A stretch of DNA of 64,000 bases from Fluviispira multicolorata (GTDB lineage: Bacteria; Bdellovibrionota_B; Oligoflexia; Silvanigrellales; Silvanigrellaceae), in the NCBI RefSeq assembly GCF_009208585.1, contig NZ_WFLN01000007.1, forward strand, positions 1 to 64,000, in the 5' to 3' direction. The position numbers and the translations under genes are program-made. Below the pieces are notes generated by a model. It made no database searches. It had not been told where the DNA came from and saw only the letters and a list, made by a program, of their open reading frames with translations. Below are positions 1 through 8,953 of this stretch, piece after piece (within the stretch, counting starts at the first letter, position 1; every line of letters starts with the position of its first letter).

Positions 1-290
1 AAAATTTCAAGAAAGCAACTTGAATTTTCAATTAAGATGGGATGTTTTGAATTCTCACTTGCTTCCATAATTTTCTGAAAGAATTGTTTAATTTTTTTTT
101 CTGCAACTTTTTTAACACCCATACTATGATACATGAGTCCACAACATTCATTAGGGAAATTTAACATTTTAATTTCATAATTTAATTTGTTTAGTATGGA
201 TTTTATTTTATCGAGCATGGAATCGTTATTTTTTTTATCTAATAATTTACTTGCACAAGATGGGAATAAAAATACTTTTTTTTCTTGCAT
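1..290 (-). CDS. CCG-domain (cysteine-rich) protein, C-terminal part of a D-lactate-dehydrogenase-type enzyme, partial
   Basis: This frame starts at ATG 288-290 on the minus strand and runs off the left edge of the window. The visible residues include FPSCAS, NECCGLMYHSMG and IENSSC. These resemble the cysteine-rich CCG repeats that bind Fe-S clusters or a heterodisulfide-reductase-type site at the C-terminus of long bacterial FAD/Fe-S D-lactate dehydrogenases. It begins 13 nt after the stop of the FAD/Fe-S gene, in a different frame, and I see no good ribosome binding site. It is therefore either a separate subunit gene or the second half of a frameshifted or split gene. The family assignment is fairly sure; whether it is functional is not. 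Confidence 0.55.
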   Translation of the reverse strand, partial: MQEKKVFLFPSCASKLLDKKNNDSMLDKIKSILNKLNYEIKMLNFPNECCGLMYHSMGVKKVAEKKIKQFFQKIMEASENSKHPILIENSSCFLEI

Positions 291-303
291 AAGAGAGAAC
301 TTT

Positions 304-2307
304 CTATTTTATTTTTCGAGTTATAATAAGAAAATATTTAGCAAATAAGTTTGTTATATAATGGGTTTTTGAAAATAAATTCCAAAAAAAATACTTTTCA
401 TATGTGCAGTTTATTGAACGCCAATCTTTTATAACTTTTCCTGTATCTATTCCAACAGGGCATGTAATAGCGCACATTCCGCTGGTAGCACAGGTGTCAG
501 AACCAAAATATTTAAATTTTTTATTCATTTTTTTGAATTCTAAATTTTCATTATTTTGTTTAAGAACATACATTGTTCTTAGTGAAACAATGCGCTGTCT
601 TGGGGTCAAAGTTAGACCATATGAGGGACAAACTCTTTCACAGGCACCACACTCGTTACATTGGTCAAAGTCAGGATTAACTTGAGGAACTCGTTTTAAA
701 TTTTTTATGTGAATATTTTTGTCGTTCGAAAAAATAACATCTGGATTTAAAATAAATTCAGGATCTAAATATAATTTTATTTCGCGCATGAGCTCATATG
801 CAAGGGTTCCCCACTCCATTTCGACAAAAGGAGTAATATTTCGTCCTGTTCCGTGTTCAGCTTTTAATGATCCATCATATTTTTCTACAACGAGTTCGGA
901 AAGTTCTTTCATAAACAATTTATATTTTTGAGTGTCCGCATCCGTTTCAAAGGACATTTCAATTAGAAAATGTAAATTTCCATCTTTAGCATGCCCAAAT
1001 AAACAAGCATTATGAAAGTTATGCTTGGCAAATAATTTTTTTAGGTCTTGGGTGCCATCAGAGAGCATTTCTAATGGAAATGCAATGTCTTCTAGTAAAG
1101 CAATATATTTTGCACTTCTTTTTGCCTGTATTATTGGTAAAATACTTTTTCTTATTTTTAAAATTTGTTTGTAATTTTGTCCTGCAAAAAATTCTGTAGA
1201 GTAGAGTATGCCTTGGACCTTGGATAGTTTTTTATTTATTTCAAGAATATTTTGATCTAATAAATACTCTTCATTTGCTCTTAAATCTACTATCAGGGCG
1301 GTTGTGGATTTTGGATCAAATCCCTTTGGTATAAAAATAGAGAGTTCGTTTTTTGCACATTCAAGTGATACATTGTCAAGCAATTCTACTGCAGATGTTA
1401 TTGAACTATTTAGAGCACTGACTGCATTCATTGCAGATTGAATATCATTGAAAAAGATAAGTGCCGCTCTTTTATACTTTTCGTCACTTACACTTAAAAA
1501 AGTGATCTCAGAAATAAATCCGAGAGTTCCTTCTGAGCCAATCATGAGATGAGCAATAATTTCAATGGGGTCGTTAAAGTCTAAAAAAGCATTTAGGCAA
1601 TAGCCAACTGTATTTTTAATTGTGTATTTTTTTCTAATTTTTTCTATGAGTTCATTATTTTCATTAATTCTCTTTTTTATATTTAAAATTTTATTTAAGA
1701 GTTCTTTTTTATTTTCTCTGAAATGTCTAACAGACTCTTGTTTGCTTGTATCTAATACACTGCCGTCACTAAAAATTATTCTGATATCTTGCATAGTATG
1801 GTAGCTATTGTGTTTTACTCCGCAACACATTCCACTTGCATTATTAGCAGCAATACCTCCGATTTTCGCAAAATCAATTGAAGAAGGATTTGGACCAATT
1901 TTTTTATTAAATTTTGATAAATAGTAATTAGCATCTTTACCAATAACGCCAGCTTGTAAACGAATAGCATGTCCTTCATTAAGTATTGTATATGCGCGCC
2001 ATTTCCAGCTGATGACAATTAGAACAGAGTTTGTAATTGACTGCCCAGAGAGTGATGAACCGGCTGCACGAATTGTCACAGGTATATGGTATTTCTTTGC
2101 AAGTATAAAAATATTCTGTACTTCAATTTCATTATCGACAATAAGAATTGCTTTAGGAATTAAAATATAATGACTCGCATCATGGGCATATGCGTGACGG
2201 TTTAGGGAATCTATTAGAACTCTGGATTTTGGAAGAAAATTATAAATCTTTTTTAAGAACTCTAAAGGTATCTTTTCAAAATTTTGGTCTTTTAATTTTT
2301 GCAACAT
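304..2307 (-). CDS. FAD-binding / 4Fe-4S oxidoreductase, D-lactate dehydrogenase (GlcD/Dld-like) type
   Basis: The 667-aa protein probably oxidises a 2-hydroxyacid such as D-lactate and passes electrons to the respiratory chain. The N-terminal half is a PCMH-type FAD-binding domain (VTIRAAGSSLSGQ near residue 80, then IGGIAANNASGMCCG and IGSEGTLGFISEI). The middle is the FAD-oxidase C domain (CLFGHAKDGNLHF, LKAEHGTGRN). Near the C-terminus are ferredoxin-like cysteines (CNECGACERVCPS and CATSGMCAITCPVG). Full-length relatives carry a cysteine-rich CCG region after this point. Here the protein stops soon after the Fe-S motifs and the CCG domain is in the next, out-of-frame ORF, so the gene looks split and slightly shortened between the two parts. 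The substrate cannot be fixed from sequence. Confidence 0.8.
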   Translation of the reverse strand: MLQKLKDQNFEKIPLEFLKKIYNFLPKSRVLIDSLNRHAYAHDASHYILIPKAILIVDNEIEVQNIFILAKKYHIPVTIRAAGSSLSGQSITNSVLIVISWKWRAYTILNEGHAIRLQAGVIGKDANYYLSKFNKKIGPNPSSIDFAKIGGIAANNASGMCCGVKHNSYHTMQDIRIIFSDGSVLDTSKQESVRHFRENKKELLNKILNIKKRINENNELIEKIRKKYTIKNTVGYCLNAFLDFNDPIEIIAHLMIGSEGTLGFISEITFLSVSDEKYKRAALIFFNDIQSAMNAVSALNSSITSAVELLDNVSLECAKNELSIFIPKGFDPKSTTALIVDLRANEEYLLDQNILEINKKLSKVQGILYSTEFFAGQNYKQILKIRKSILPIIQAKRSAKYIALLEDIAFPLEMLSDGTQDLKKLFAKHNFHNACLFGHAKDGNLHFLIEMSFETDADTQKYKLFMKELSELVVEKYDGSLKAEHGTGRNITPFVEMEWGTLAYELMREIKLYLDPEFILNPDVIFSNDKNIHIKNLKRVPQVNPDFDQCNECGACERVCPSYGLTLTPRQRIVSLRTMYVLKQNNENLEFKKMNKKFKYFGSDTCATSGMCAITCPVGIDTGKVIKDWRSINCTYEKYFFWNLFSKTHYITNLFAKYFLIITRKIK

Positions 2308-2439
2308 AAAATCTTAAAATGCTCCATTTAAAAACTTTTTACAATTTATGGTAAAGGTTGTATAGCATTTATATCTTATCTTTATTCTCTTTATGTGTCT
2401 ATATGAGTTTGTAGACGTAGCCTTTGTCTGGACTTAAAA

Positions 2440-2880
2440 ATGCTCATTTTTTTCTCTTATAAAATCTCTAATTATTTTCTTTTGGAGTATATTATCAAAT
2501 TAAGAGTTATGATCTCAATTATTTTAAGTTCATGTTTTAATAATTCTATATTGCTGTTTCATATTTATGAATTATCTATTGTAGATGCATATATTTCAAA
2601 AATTGTTTTAAATAGAGAAATTTTTTTGACTCAGGAATAGGAAGAGGAATTCAACGCAAAACATGAAAGCAAATGATCTTGATTTTTGGTTTGCAGCAAT
2701 GTGTATTTTAATGTTATCTATTTAAATTGTTAACTTTAAGCTTCTTTTTCCTGATATCTTTGTTAAATTCTAAGGATGGGATGCAAATATATTTGGTTAT
2801 TTACCAGGGATGGCAAGTTTAGAAGCTTTTTTATAGCTACATTTGTTATTTTCAAAGGGAGATTTTATCTAATGCTTATT
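2440..2880 (+). pseudogene. Decayed membrane-transporter remnant (probably MFS)
   Basis: The 600-base gap before the ATP-grasp gene holds no intact gene. Around 2765-2840 a translation broken by stops reads GWDANIFGYLPGMASLEAF. This resembles the loop and following helix of major facilitator proteins, where a similar GWDA...GYL..A stretch is common. The small upstream frame at 2440-2640 is hydrophobic and may belong to the same dead gene. It points the same way as the ATP-grasp gene, so the two may once have formed a peptide-ligase/exporter pair. The assignment rests on a short match only. Confidence 0.35.
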
Positions 2881-2908
2881 TTATTAAAAGTAAGAAAGAG
2901 TAGCTTAA

Positions 2909-4126
2909 ATGTATGCAATTATAGTTGATTCCTTTTCAAGTGGCTTTGAATATTTAAGTGAGCTTAAAAAAAATGATATTAAGATTGTTTCAGTTATATC
3001 GAAAAAAGCAAAATATTTAAATTTTAAAGAAAAGATAGAAGATATAATTGATGAGGAAGAAGAGTATTCTGACCTAATAAAAAAAATTAAAGAATATGTT
3101 GAAAATGGAAAAATTTTATTTTGTCTGCCTGGAAGCAAATCTGGTGTTGAGCTTGCTGAAAAAATTGCAAATACTTTACAGTTAAAAACTAATCTAAAAG
3201 ATTTTTCTAGATCAAGAGTAAATAAGTACTTAATGCAAGAGCGCATGAAAGATTGTGGATTGAAATCTATTAAACAAACCATAGTAACTCATTTGGATGA
3301 AGAAAAGTATGGTTTTAATTATCCTGTCATATTAAAACCTACACAAAGTGCAGGAAGTGATGCTGTTTGTTTATGTAAAAGTAAAAAAGATTTAGTTTAT
3401 TATCTAAATACACATTTGGCTGAATTAAATAAGCTTGGAAACGTAAATAATGAAGTCTTAATGCAAGAGTTTATTGAGGGAACTGAGTTTATTGTTGATT
3501 TAGCTACGTATGATCAGCATTCTGAATTGATTGCTATGTGGGAATATGAGAAACAAATGTTACCTGAAGGAGCTTTTATTTATTCAGCTTTAAAGCTTCT
3601 AGACAGTCAACATATATATTTTCAAAAGCTATTAAAATACTCTTTAGATGTTATTCATGCTCTTGGTGTACGCATTGGTCCATCTCATGTAAAAATTATG
3701 ATGAATAAAAAAGAAGAACTTGTATTAATTGATGTAGGTAGTTGTCCGCATGGAGGAAAATCTCAATTTATTATGAAAGAATGCTTGGAGTATAATCAAA
3801 TATCTAGATCGCTTGATCTGATTTTAAAAGGTACAAAAGTAGATAGATATTATCCTAAAAAATATGCTCAAATCACATTTTTAATCTCTAAGAAGAGTGG
3901 AGTTTTTCAAAAATTTTCATACTTAAATGAACTGAAAAAATTACAAGGATTTTCTCAGTTTTTTCCATATATCTTTGAAAATGAAAAACTTGTAAATACG
4001 ATGAATCTGTTTACAACTCCAGGTATTGTGATATTTATCCATAAAACTGAAGCTGTTGTGAAAGAAAGCGTGAGGCAATTCAGAGCACTTGAGCTGCAAG
4101 AAGATTTTTATCAAACAAAAATCTAA
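2909..4126 (+). CDS. ATP-grasp amide ligase, paralogue of the DdaF-like ligase in this window
   Basis: This 405-aa protein is an ATP-grasp enzyme, a family that activates a carboxylate as acyl phosphate and joins it to an amine. The nucleotide-binding core is visible as PVILKPTQSAGSDAV, then VLMQEFIEGTEFIVD, and a metal-binding end region (VKIMMNKKEELVLIDVGSCPHGG). It aligns along its whole length with the DdaF-like protein at 31899-33185: NKYLMQERM versus NKFLMQEQL, ITHLDE shared, and a C-terminal TPGIVIFI versus SPGVIIVI. It is AT-rich like the host, unlike the cluster copy. The ATG is preceded by AAGAAAGAG. Upstream is a decayed transporter and downstream a 5S rRNA gene. It probably makes a dipeptide or amide, but the substrate is unknown and no NRPS or tailoring gene is adjacent. 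Confidence 0.75.
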   Translation: MYAIIVDSFSSGFEYLSELKKNDIKIVSVISKKAKYLNFKEKIEDIIDEEEEYSDLIKKIKEYVENGKILFCLPGSKSGVELAEKIANTLQLKTNLKDFSRSRVNKYLMQERMKDCGLKSIKQTIVTHLDEEKYGFNYPVILKPTQSAGSDAVCLCKSKKDLVYYLNTHLAELNKLGNVNNEVLMQEFIEGTEFIVDLATYDQHSELIAMWEYEKQMLPEGAFIYSALKLLDSQHIYFQKLLKYSLDVIHALGVRIGPSHVKIMMNKKEELVLIDVGSCPHGGKSQFIMKECLEYNQISRSLDLILKGTKVDRYYPKKYAQITFLISKKSGVFQKFSYLNELKKLQGFSQFFPYIFENEKLVNTMNLFTTPGIVIFIHKTEAVVKESVRQFRALELQEDFYQTKI

Positions 4127-4132
4127 AATAAC

Positions 4133-4162
4133 TTGACACACTCTGCAAAGACAGATACCCAT
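4133..4162 (+). promoter_or_regulatory. Probable sigma70 promoter of the 5S rRNA gene
   Basis: A perfect TTGACA lies at 4133-4138. After about 16-17 bases comes an ATACCC/TACCCA segment that can serve as a poor -10 box. It sits some 25 bases upstream of the mature 5S start, directly after the stop of the ATP-grasp gene. It would let the 5S gene be transcribed alone, without a 23S gene in front. Confidence 0.45.
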
Positions 4163-4185
4163 GAATTCAACAAAGTTTAACGCTT

Positions 4186-4301
4186 TGGCTGTGCTGATTG
4201 CAACGGGGAAATACCGGATCCCATTCCGAACTCCGAAGTCAAGCTCGTTAGCGGCAATGGTACTGCACTTTTAAGTGTGGGAGAGTAGCTCTGTGCAGCC
4301 A
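4186..4301 (+). rRNA. rrf: 5S ribosomal RNA
   Basis: About 116 nt fold as 5S rRNA. The ends TGGCTG and CAGCCA pair as helix I. The internal conserved stretch GATCCCATTCCGAACTCCGA and the GGTACTGCA...GTGGGAGAGTAG part of helices IV and V are present. A strong terminator follows at once. No 16S, 23S or tRNA gene lies within the neighbouring kilobases, so this 5S gene is unlinked from the large rRNAs or was separated by rearrangement. The ends are set by pairing and could be off by two or three bases. Confidence 0.92.
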
Positions 4302-4310
4302 TTAAATTTA

Positions 4311-4345
4311 AAATCCACTAAATACATATTTAGTGGATTTTTTTT
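4311..4345 (+). terminator. Intrinsic terminator after 5S rRNA
   Basis: A perfect 14-bp stem (AAATCCACTAAATA paired with TATTTAGTGGATTT) with a 2-base loop is followed by a run of T. It lies 10 bases downstream of the 5S gene. The remaining bases up to 4589 are very AT-rich and hold nothing I can name. Confidence 0.92.
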
Positions 4346-4589
4346 CTTATAAATTCATTAACTCTGGTGAGTTTATTTATTAATAGATAAAAGAAAATCC
4401 TCCTTTTTTGCTTCGATATATTTATAATTGTAGAGTTTAAATTTAATTCATTTATTTATAATAAAAGGATTTTTTTTGTTGTATTTTATTTTTAAATTAT
4501 TCTTTTATAATAAATAAAAATATATTATAAAATTATCGATGGTTAGATTGGTTTCTATTAATATTATTTAATTTGGGGTATAAGCTGAT

Positions 4590-5153
4590 ATGAAGTTTTT
4601 TATTATAATAATTTTATTATTTTTTAGAACTCAATCTTTTTCTCATGAAAAAACCTATGTGTATTGTGTCAATGCTTTTGGCAAATGGAAATGGTTGGAA
4701 AATGAACAAGGGCAAATTGAACAAGTAAGTGGCACTTTGCATAAATGGCATACGAATTTAACCAGTAATAAAATCAGAATTAGAGATGTCTATTTTCATT
4801 ACTTTATTCCAATTAATGCAGAGCAAAAAATTTCCGAACTCAGTCAAAAGTGTATTAAAAAATTTGGAAAAGAGTTTTTTACACCTCAACCAGCAAATAA
4901 TAAATTTAATAAGTGGAAAATTTTTGCAATTGATCATGAAAATTTTATAAGTGGAATATTTGATAGTAGTCAAGCTCCTTTTTATTATTATCCTTCAGTT
5001 TTTGATAATAGAAGTATTGTCCAATATAATATTATTCCTTATGTTTTTAATCAATTAAGTTTTTTTACGTTAAAGAAAAATATTATTTTTTTTGAACCAA
5101 AAACCTTTGAAAGAAAGGCATTGAGTGAATTTAAGTGTAAGCTTAATTGTTGA
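4590..5153 (+). CDS. Hypothetical exported protein
   Basis: I do not recognise a family. The 187-aa product starts with a signal peptide (MKFFIIIILLFFRTQSFS, cleavage probably before HEK), so it should leave the cytoplasm. The mature part is rich in aromatic residues and lysine, with CVNAFGKWKWLEN near the new N-terminus and a C-terminal CKLNC; with a central cysteine this makes four Cys that could form disulfides. The opening (YVYCVN..., then a W) faintly resembles that of the exported 155-aa protein at 38389-38856 (YIICIN..., then W). No obvious SD precedes the ATG, only a weak GGGGTATAAGCTGAT. It stands alone between the 5S terminator and rpsU. Confidence 0.55.
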   Translation: MKFFIIIILLFFRTQSFSHEKTYVYCVNAFGKWKWLENEQGQIEQVSGTLHKWHTNLTSNKIRIRDVYFHYFIPINAEQKISELSQKCIKKFGKEFFTPQPANNKFNKWKIFAIDHENFISGIFDSSQAPFYYYPSVFDNRSIVQYNIIPYVFNQLSFFTLKKNIIFFEPKTFERKALSEFKCKLNC

Positions 5154-5347
5154 TTTGATTGTTTTTATTAAGTATTTGATTTTATTGTATAAAAATATCA
5201 ATGTCTCTTATCATTGAGATTTAGAGGAGGCCAATAATTCTCCAAACAATACTTGTCATTCTTGAGTTTTTAAGATACGTACTCCATTCCAGCTCAGGGT
5301 CATAGACCTAATGCTTGGATATTTTATATAGAAGGGGGGTGAACAAT

Positions 5348-5545
5348 ATGCCAGTTGTAAAGATTAAAGAAGGCGAAACCTTTGAAAGCGCAATGCGTCG
5401 TTTTAAGAAGCAATGCGAAAAAGCAGGTATTCTCTCTGAAATTCGCAAACGTGAGCACTATGAAAAACCCTCTGTTAAAATCAAGAGAAAACGTATGGCT
5501 GCTCGTAAGCGCGCTCTAAAAAAACAAAAGAAACTCATGGCTTAA
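5348..5545 (+). CDS. rpsU: 30S ribosomal protein S21
   Basis: This 65-aa basic protein is S21, which joins the small subunit near the platform and assists initiation. It starts [20 protein letters not shown], typical for the family, and ends in a lysine/arginine-rich tail ([10 protein letters not shown]). I chose ATG 5348 because GAAGGGGGGTGAAC is well placed upstream; the same frame continues 11 codons further back but this would add a non-conserved leader. It heads the classic rpsU-dnaG-rpoD macromolecular synthesis order, though a terminator separates it from dnaG. Confidence 0.95.
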   Translation: MPVVKIKEGETFESAMRRFKKQCEKAGILSEIRKREHYEKPSVKIKRKRMAARKRALKKQKKLMA

Positions 5546-5588
5546 GCCTTAATGAGCGGTTTTTTTGAGCTAAGATAGAGCTTTAAAG

Positions 5589-5625
5589 AAAGAGAGAGTT
5601 GTTCTTACGGCTCTCTCTTTTTTTT
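5589..5625 (+). terminator. Intrinsic terminator between rpsU and dnaG
   Basis: AAAGAGAGAG (5589-5598) pairs with CTCTCTCTTT (5611-5620) around a 12-base loop, followed by more T. It probably limits read-through from the strongly expressed rpsU into dnaG, as is known for this operon in enterobacteria. Confidence 0.8.
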
Positions 5626-5773
5626 CCTGAGTGCTGAAAGTGTGGTAGGTTTGATCTCCTTGGAGTGGAAAAGTAAACTGAAACTACCCAAAGGTAAATC
5701 TATCGAACTTAAAGTATTAAAAAAGCTGCGAAAAGTAGTTTCGTTTTGTTCAATAAAATGGTGAGGTTCTTAT

Positions 5774-8700
5774 TTGAGGCTTCGCAAGCAATCTATTCAA
5801 AATATTATTGATTCTATTAATTTACAAGAACATCTCAAACGTTACATAGAAGTTAAGCGTTCGGGGAGCCATGCTGTTGCCAAATGTCCTTTTCACCAAG
5901 AATCGACCCCAAGTTTTTATATTTATCCAACAAACTATCATTGTTTCTCATGCAAAGCACATGGCACTGTGGTTGATTATGAAATGCATAGAACGGGAGC
6001 TTCTTTTCGAGAAGCTATGGAAAACCTCTCTGAAATGTATCAGATACCTTTAGAATTTGAGTCTCCTACTGAAAGAGATCAAAAAAATCAATTGAGTTCT
6101 GCATTTTTTGATAAGCAAAATAAAAACTTAAATGACATGGAAGGTTTTTTTAAAGAAAATTTAGCAAAACTTATCCAAAAATTAGATGAAGAAAAAACGG
6201 ATTTATTTTCTTTTATAAATAATGGTTTAAAGGGGTTTCTTGATTTTTCTTATACTGGCTCAGAAAGTGAGTTTCAGAATTTTTTTTCACGTAGTCAAAT
6301 ATCAATTCAGACAAATTTAGATCTTTCTGAGCGATTTGCTTTTCCTGTATATAAAGATAATGGGAAAATAACAGGGTTTCTTTTTTCAAATAAAATTCAA
6401 GTATTTATTAATAATTCTTCGCAAAATTATATAGACCTATTTGAAGATTTAGAAACTTATACTCCTTTTCCTAAATCATTTTTGCCTATACTTAATTGGA
6501 ACACAGCGCGCATACATGCAACAAAAGCAAAAGAATTATTTGTTGTTTCAAGTATCCCTGATTTTCTTACATTAGTGAAAAAAGGAATTTTAAACGTAAC
6601 AATCTGTTTACAAGAAAAATTAGATATTAATTTAGCTAAAATATTTTCTAAACGCGTTCCTATTGTTACATTAATATTGGATGATTCGCAGTTTGGAAAT
6701 TCATTTTTATGGAAAACATTTGTTGATAATATTCATATTGATGATCTTTTATTTCAGGTGCTTAGATTTCCAAAAAAACCTGATAGTTTAGAAAGATTCT
6801 TAACGAAATTTGATACCAATGGAGTTTTAAATTGGCTTGCAAATTCAAAACAAATAATTGACGAAGTAACTGTAAAAACTATGAAAGATCTTCCAGCATC
6901 ACAGAAAATGGAAGAGTTTAAGAAAAAAGTATTACCTGTTTTAAATAAAATTGAAAATTATGCACGTAAAGATAGGCTGCTAGATTATTTATGTAAAGAG
7001 CATTTTGGCTCTGCCAAGGATATTCTTTATCAAGCAACCTCAAGTTTACATATTGAATATACACAAAAGAAAAACTCTAATTCTATAAAAATAGATGAGA
7101 AAAAAGGAAGTTCTTATTTATTAAAAGCATCTCATCAATCTGACATAAAAGATATAAGTGATATTCATGGGGATAAAGATTTTTTAAATAAAACAATTCT
7201 ATTTTATAATAGAATTCTTATATCAGAAATAGGGAAAGAAGCTCGTTTTTATTTACAGGAAAGAGGAATTTCCAACGAGCAAATGATAAGTTGGAATTTA
7301 GGTTTTTCTCCAGGAAGCAATGAATTATCTCGTAAAGTAGAATTAAAAAGAATTGAAGCTGAGAAACCCCTGAAATTGGGTCTAATTAAAAATAGTAAAA
7401 ATATAGGTAAATACTTTGATCTTTTTCATGATCGAATTATCATTCCTATTTATGGAAATGATGGTTCACCTGTTGCTTTAGCTGGGAGACTTTTTGTTAA
7501 AAGTCAATTTAAGCAAGCAAAAGAAATGCCAAAATATATTAATTCACCTGAGTCTGATTTATTTGCAAAATCACAAATTTTATTTCATTTTCATGGTGCA
7601 TTAAAATCAATTATCAGCTATGGATATGTCATTGTGGTTGAGGGTTATATGGATTGTATTTCTCTTGTGAATGCAGGGATATCAAATACGGTTGCCGTAA
7701 TGGGGACTGCTTTAACCCAAGCTCATATGGAAGTTTTAACAAAGGTTACAAAAAGAATTGTTATTTGTTTTGACAGTGATAAAGCGGGTCAAAATGCTGC
7801 TAAGAGATCTTTCTCGGTTGCTTTTCCATTTTCTGGGGTAGATCTTGAATATATGTTACTCCCAGAAGGAAAAGATCCTGACGAGTTCATAAGAAAATTT
7901 GGTGTAGAACGCTTTCATAAGTTAACAAATCAATGTGTTCCCTTAATTCATAAGATATGTGATTGGTTATATGAAGAATCTAACGCACAACCTGAACGAT
8001 TTCTGAGTTTAATAAAGGAGCACATGCTGACTCTGGTTATTGCTCATCCAAACGTACAAACTCAAAATGAGGTTTTGAGTTTTTTATGCGAAAGATACTT
8101 TTCTAATATGACGGTTGTGGGTTTACGAAAAGAAATGGAAAGTTCTTCGTTCTTTTCATCGAGACCTCTTTTTGTTAAAGAAGCTTCTGCACCGCAATCT
8201 GGGTTGCTCGCTGATTGGCCGGTTCTAAATGTCCACGAAGTGAAACTTCTTTTTACGCTTCTTCATTCGAAATTCTTCGAATTACCAGAGCGCTTAAAAA
8301 ATGTTGCACAAGGTCAGTCAAGTGAAGAAGAGTGGGATGAGAAGATCTGTGCTTTGGCGCTAAATCATCAAATGAGTTCAGAGAGTTTTTCGGTTTTTCT
8401 TGAATTTATTTCTATAATGATTGAAAATCCTTATGTTTCTTTGCTAGATTTAGAGAGTATTGAGAAGGACGGGCTTTCTTCGCATGCGAAGCTCCTTATT
8501 GCTTATGTTACGTCAGAAGCTCATATTTTATTGCAGTATCATAAGGAGGAATTGTTGAAGGAAAGCTTGCCTGTCAATGCGTCCATGATATCATTAAAAA
8601 ATATTTGGGATTTAAAAAACTCTGGCTTTTTAAGGTTTCAGTTGCGGAATGTTAAACTATCCTCTCAACGAGGGGGATTAACCTCTTTTGTTGCAGAGAC

Positions 8701-8860
8701 TTTACTTCATCTCGAACTCGAATATATTGACAATGCTTTAAGAGCATTTTCAAGTTTTCATTTTGATGATGAAATAGACAAGCAATTTCAGGATCTTGTC
8801 AGAGAGAGGACGCGACGGCGTACAAAATTTAGCAATTTTGAATCTTTTAGTTTGCAATGA
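5774..8860 (+). CDS. dnaG: DNA primase with an extra, degenerate primase-core segment
   Basis: DnaG makes RNA primers at the replication fork. The protein has 1028 residues, whereas the family is usually near 600. A CHC2 zinc finger is at the start (C38, H41, C57, C60). The intact RNA-polymerase core begins near residue 477 (FYNRILISEIGKEARFYLQ), and the TOPRIM motifs are complete: VVEGYMD (E623, D627) and CFDSDKAG (D667, D669). Between them, roughly residues 185-420, is a second stretch with the same order of elements but lost catalytic residues: FAFPVYKDNGKITGFLF, then VVSSIPDFLTLVKKGI in place of EGYMD, then LILDDSQFG in place of FDSDKAG, then a post-TOPRIM helical segment (LPASQKMEEFKKKVLPVLNK). 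The C-terminal part (about 720-1028) should contain the helicase-binding region. The start is TTG 5774, with GGTGAGG just upstream. Confidence 0.9.
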   Translation: MRLRKQSIQNIIDSINLQEHLKRYIEVKRSGSHAVAKCPFHQESTPSFYIYPTNYHCFSCKAHGTVVDYEMHRTGASFREAMENLSEMYQIPLEFESPTERDQKNQLSSAFFDKQNKNLNDMEGFFKENLAKLIQKLDEEKTDLFSFINNGLKGFLDFSYTGSESEFQNFFSRSQISIQTNLDLSERFAFPVYKDNGKITGFLFSNKIQVFINNSSQNYIDLFEDLETYTPFPKSFLPILNWNTARIHATKAKELFVVSSIPDFLTLVKKGILNVTICLQEKLDINLAKIFSKRVPIVTLILDDSQFGNSFLWKTFVDNIHIDDLLFQVLRFPKKPDSLERFLTKFDTNGVLNWLANSKQIIDEVTVKTMKDLPASQKMEEFKKKVLPVLNKIENYARKDRLLDYLCKEHFGSAKDILYQATSSLHIEYTQKKNSNSIKIDEKKGSSYLLKASHQSDIKDISDIHGDKDFLNKTILFYNRILISEIGKEARFYLQERGISNEQMISWNLGFSPGSNELSRKVELKRIEAEKPLKLGLIKNSKNIGKYFDLFHDRIIIPIYGNDGSPVALAGRLFVKSQFKQAKEMPKYINSPESDLFAKSQILFHFHGALKSIISYGYVIVVEGYMDCISLVNAGISNTVAVMGTALTQAHMEVLTKVTKRIVICFDSDKAGQNAAKRSFSVAFPFSGVDLEYMLLPEGKDPDEFIRKFGVERFHKLTNQCVPLIHKICDWLYEESNAQPERFLSLIKEHMLTLVIAHPNVQTQNEVLSFLCERYFSNMTVVGLRKEMESSSFFSSRPLFVKEASAPQSGLLADWPVLNVHEVKLLFTLLHSKFFELPERLKNVAQGQSSEEEWDEKICALALNHQMSSESFSVFLEFISIMIENPYVSLLDLESIEKDGLSSHAKLLIAYVTSEAHILLQYHKEELLKESLPVNASMISLKNIWDLKNSGFLRFQLRNVKLSSQRGGLTSFVAETLLHLELEYIDNALRAFSSFHFDDEIDKQFQDLVRERTRRRTKFSNFESFSLQ

Positions 8861-8953
8861 GAGAAAAATCATTTCAAATTATTTCTTTTGTGCTATTCAA
8901 GCATCGCTGTTCGAATAGTTTTTTGTTTTGTGATTCTTGGGGGTTTTTAAAAT

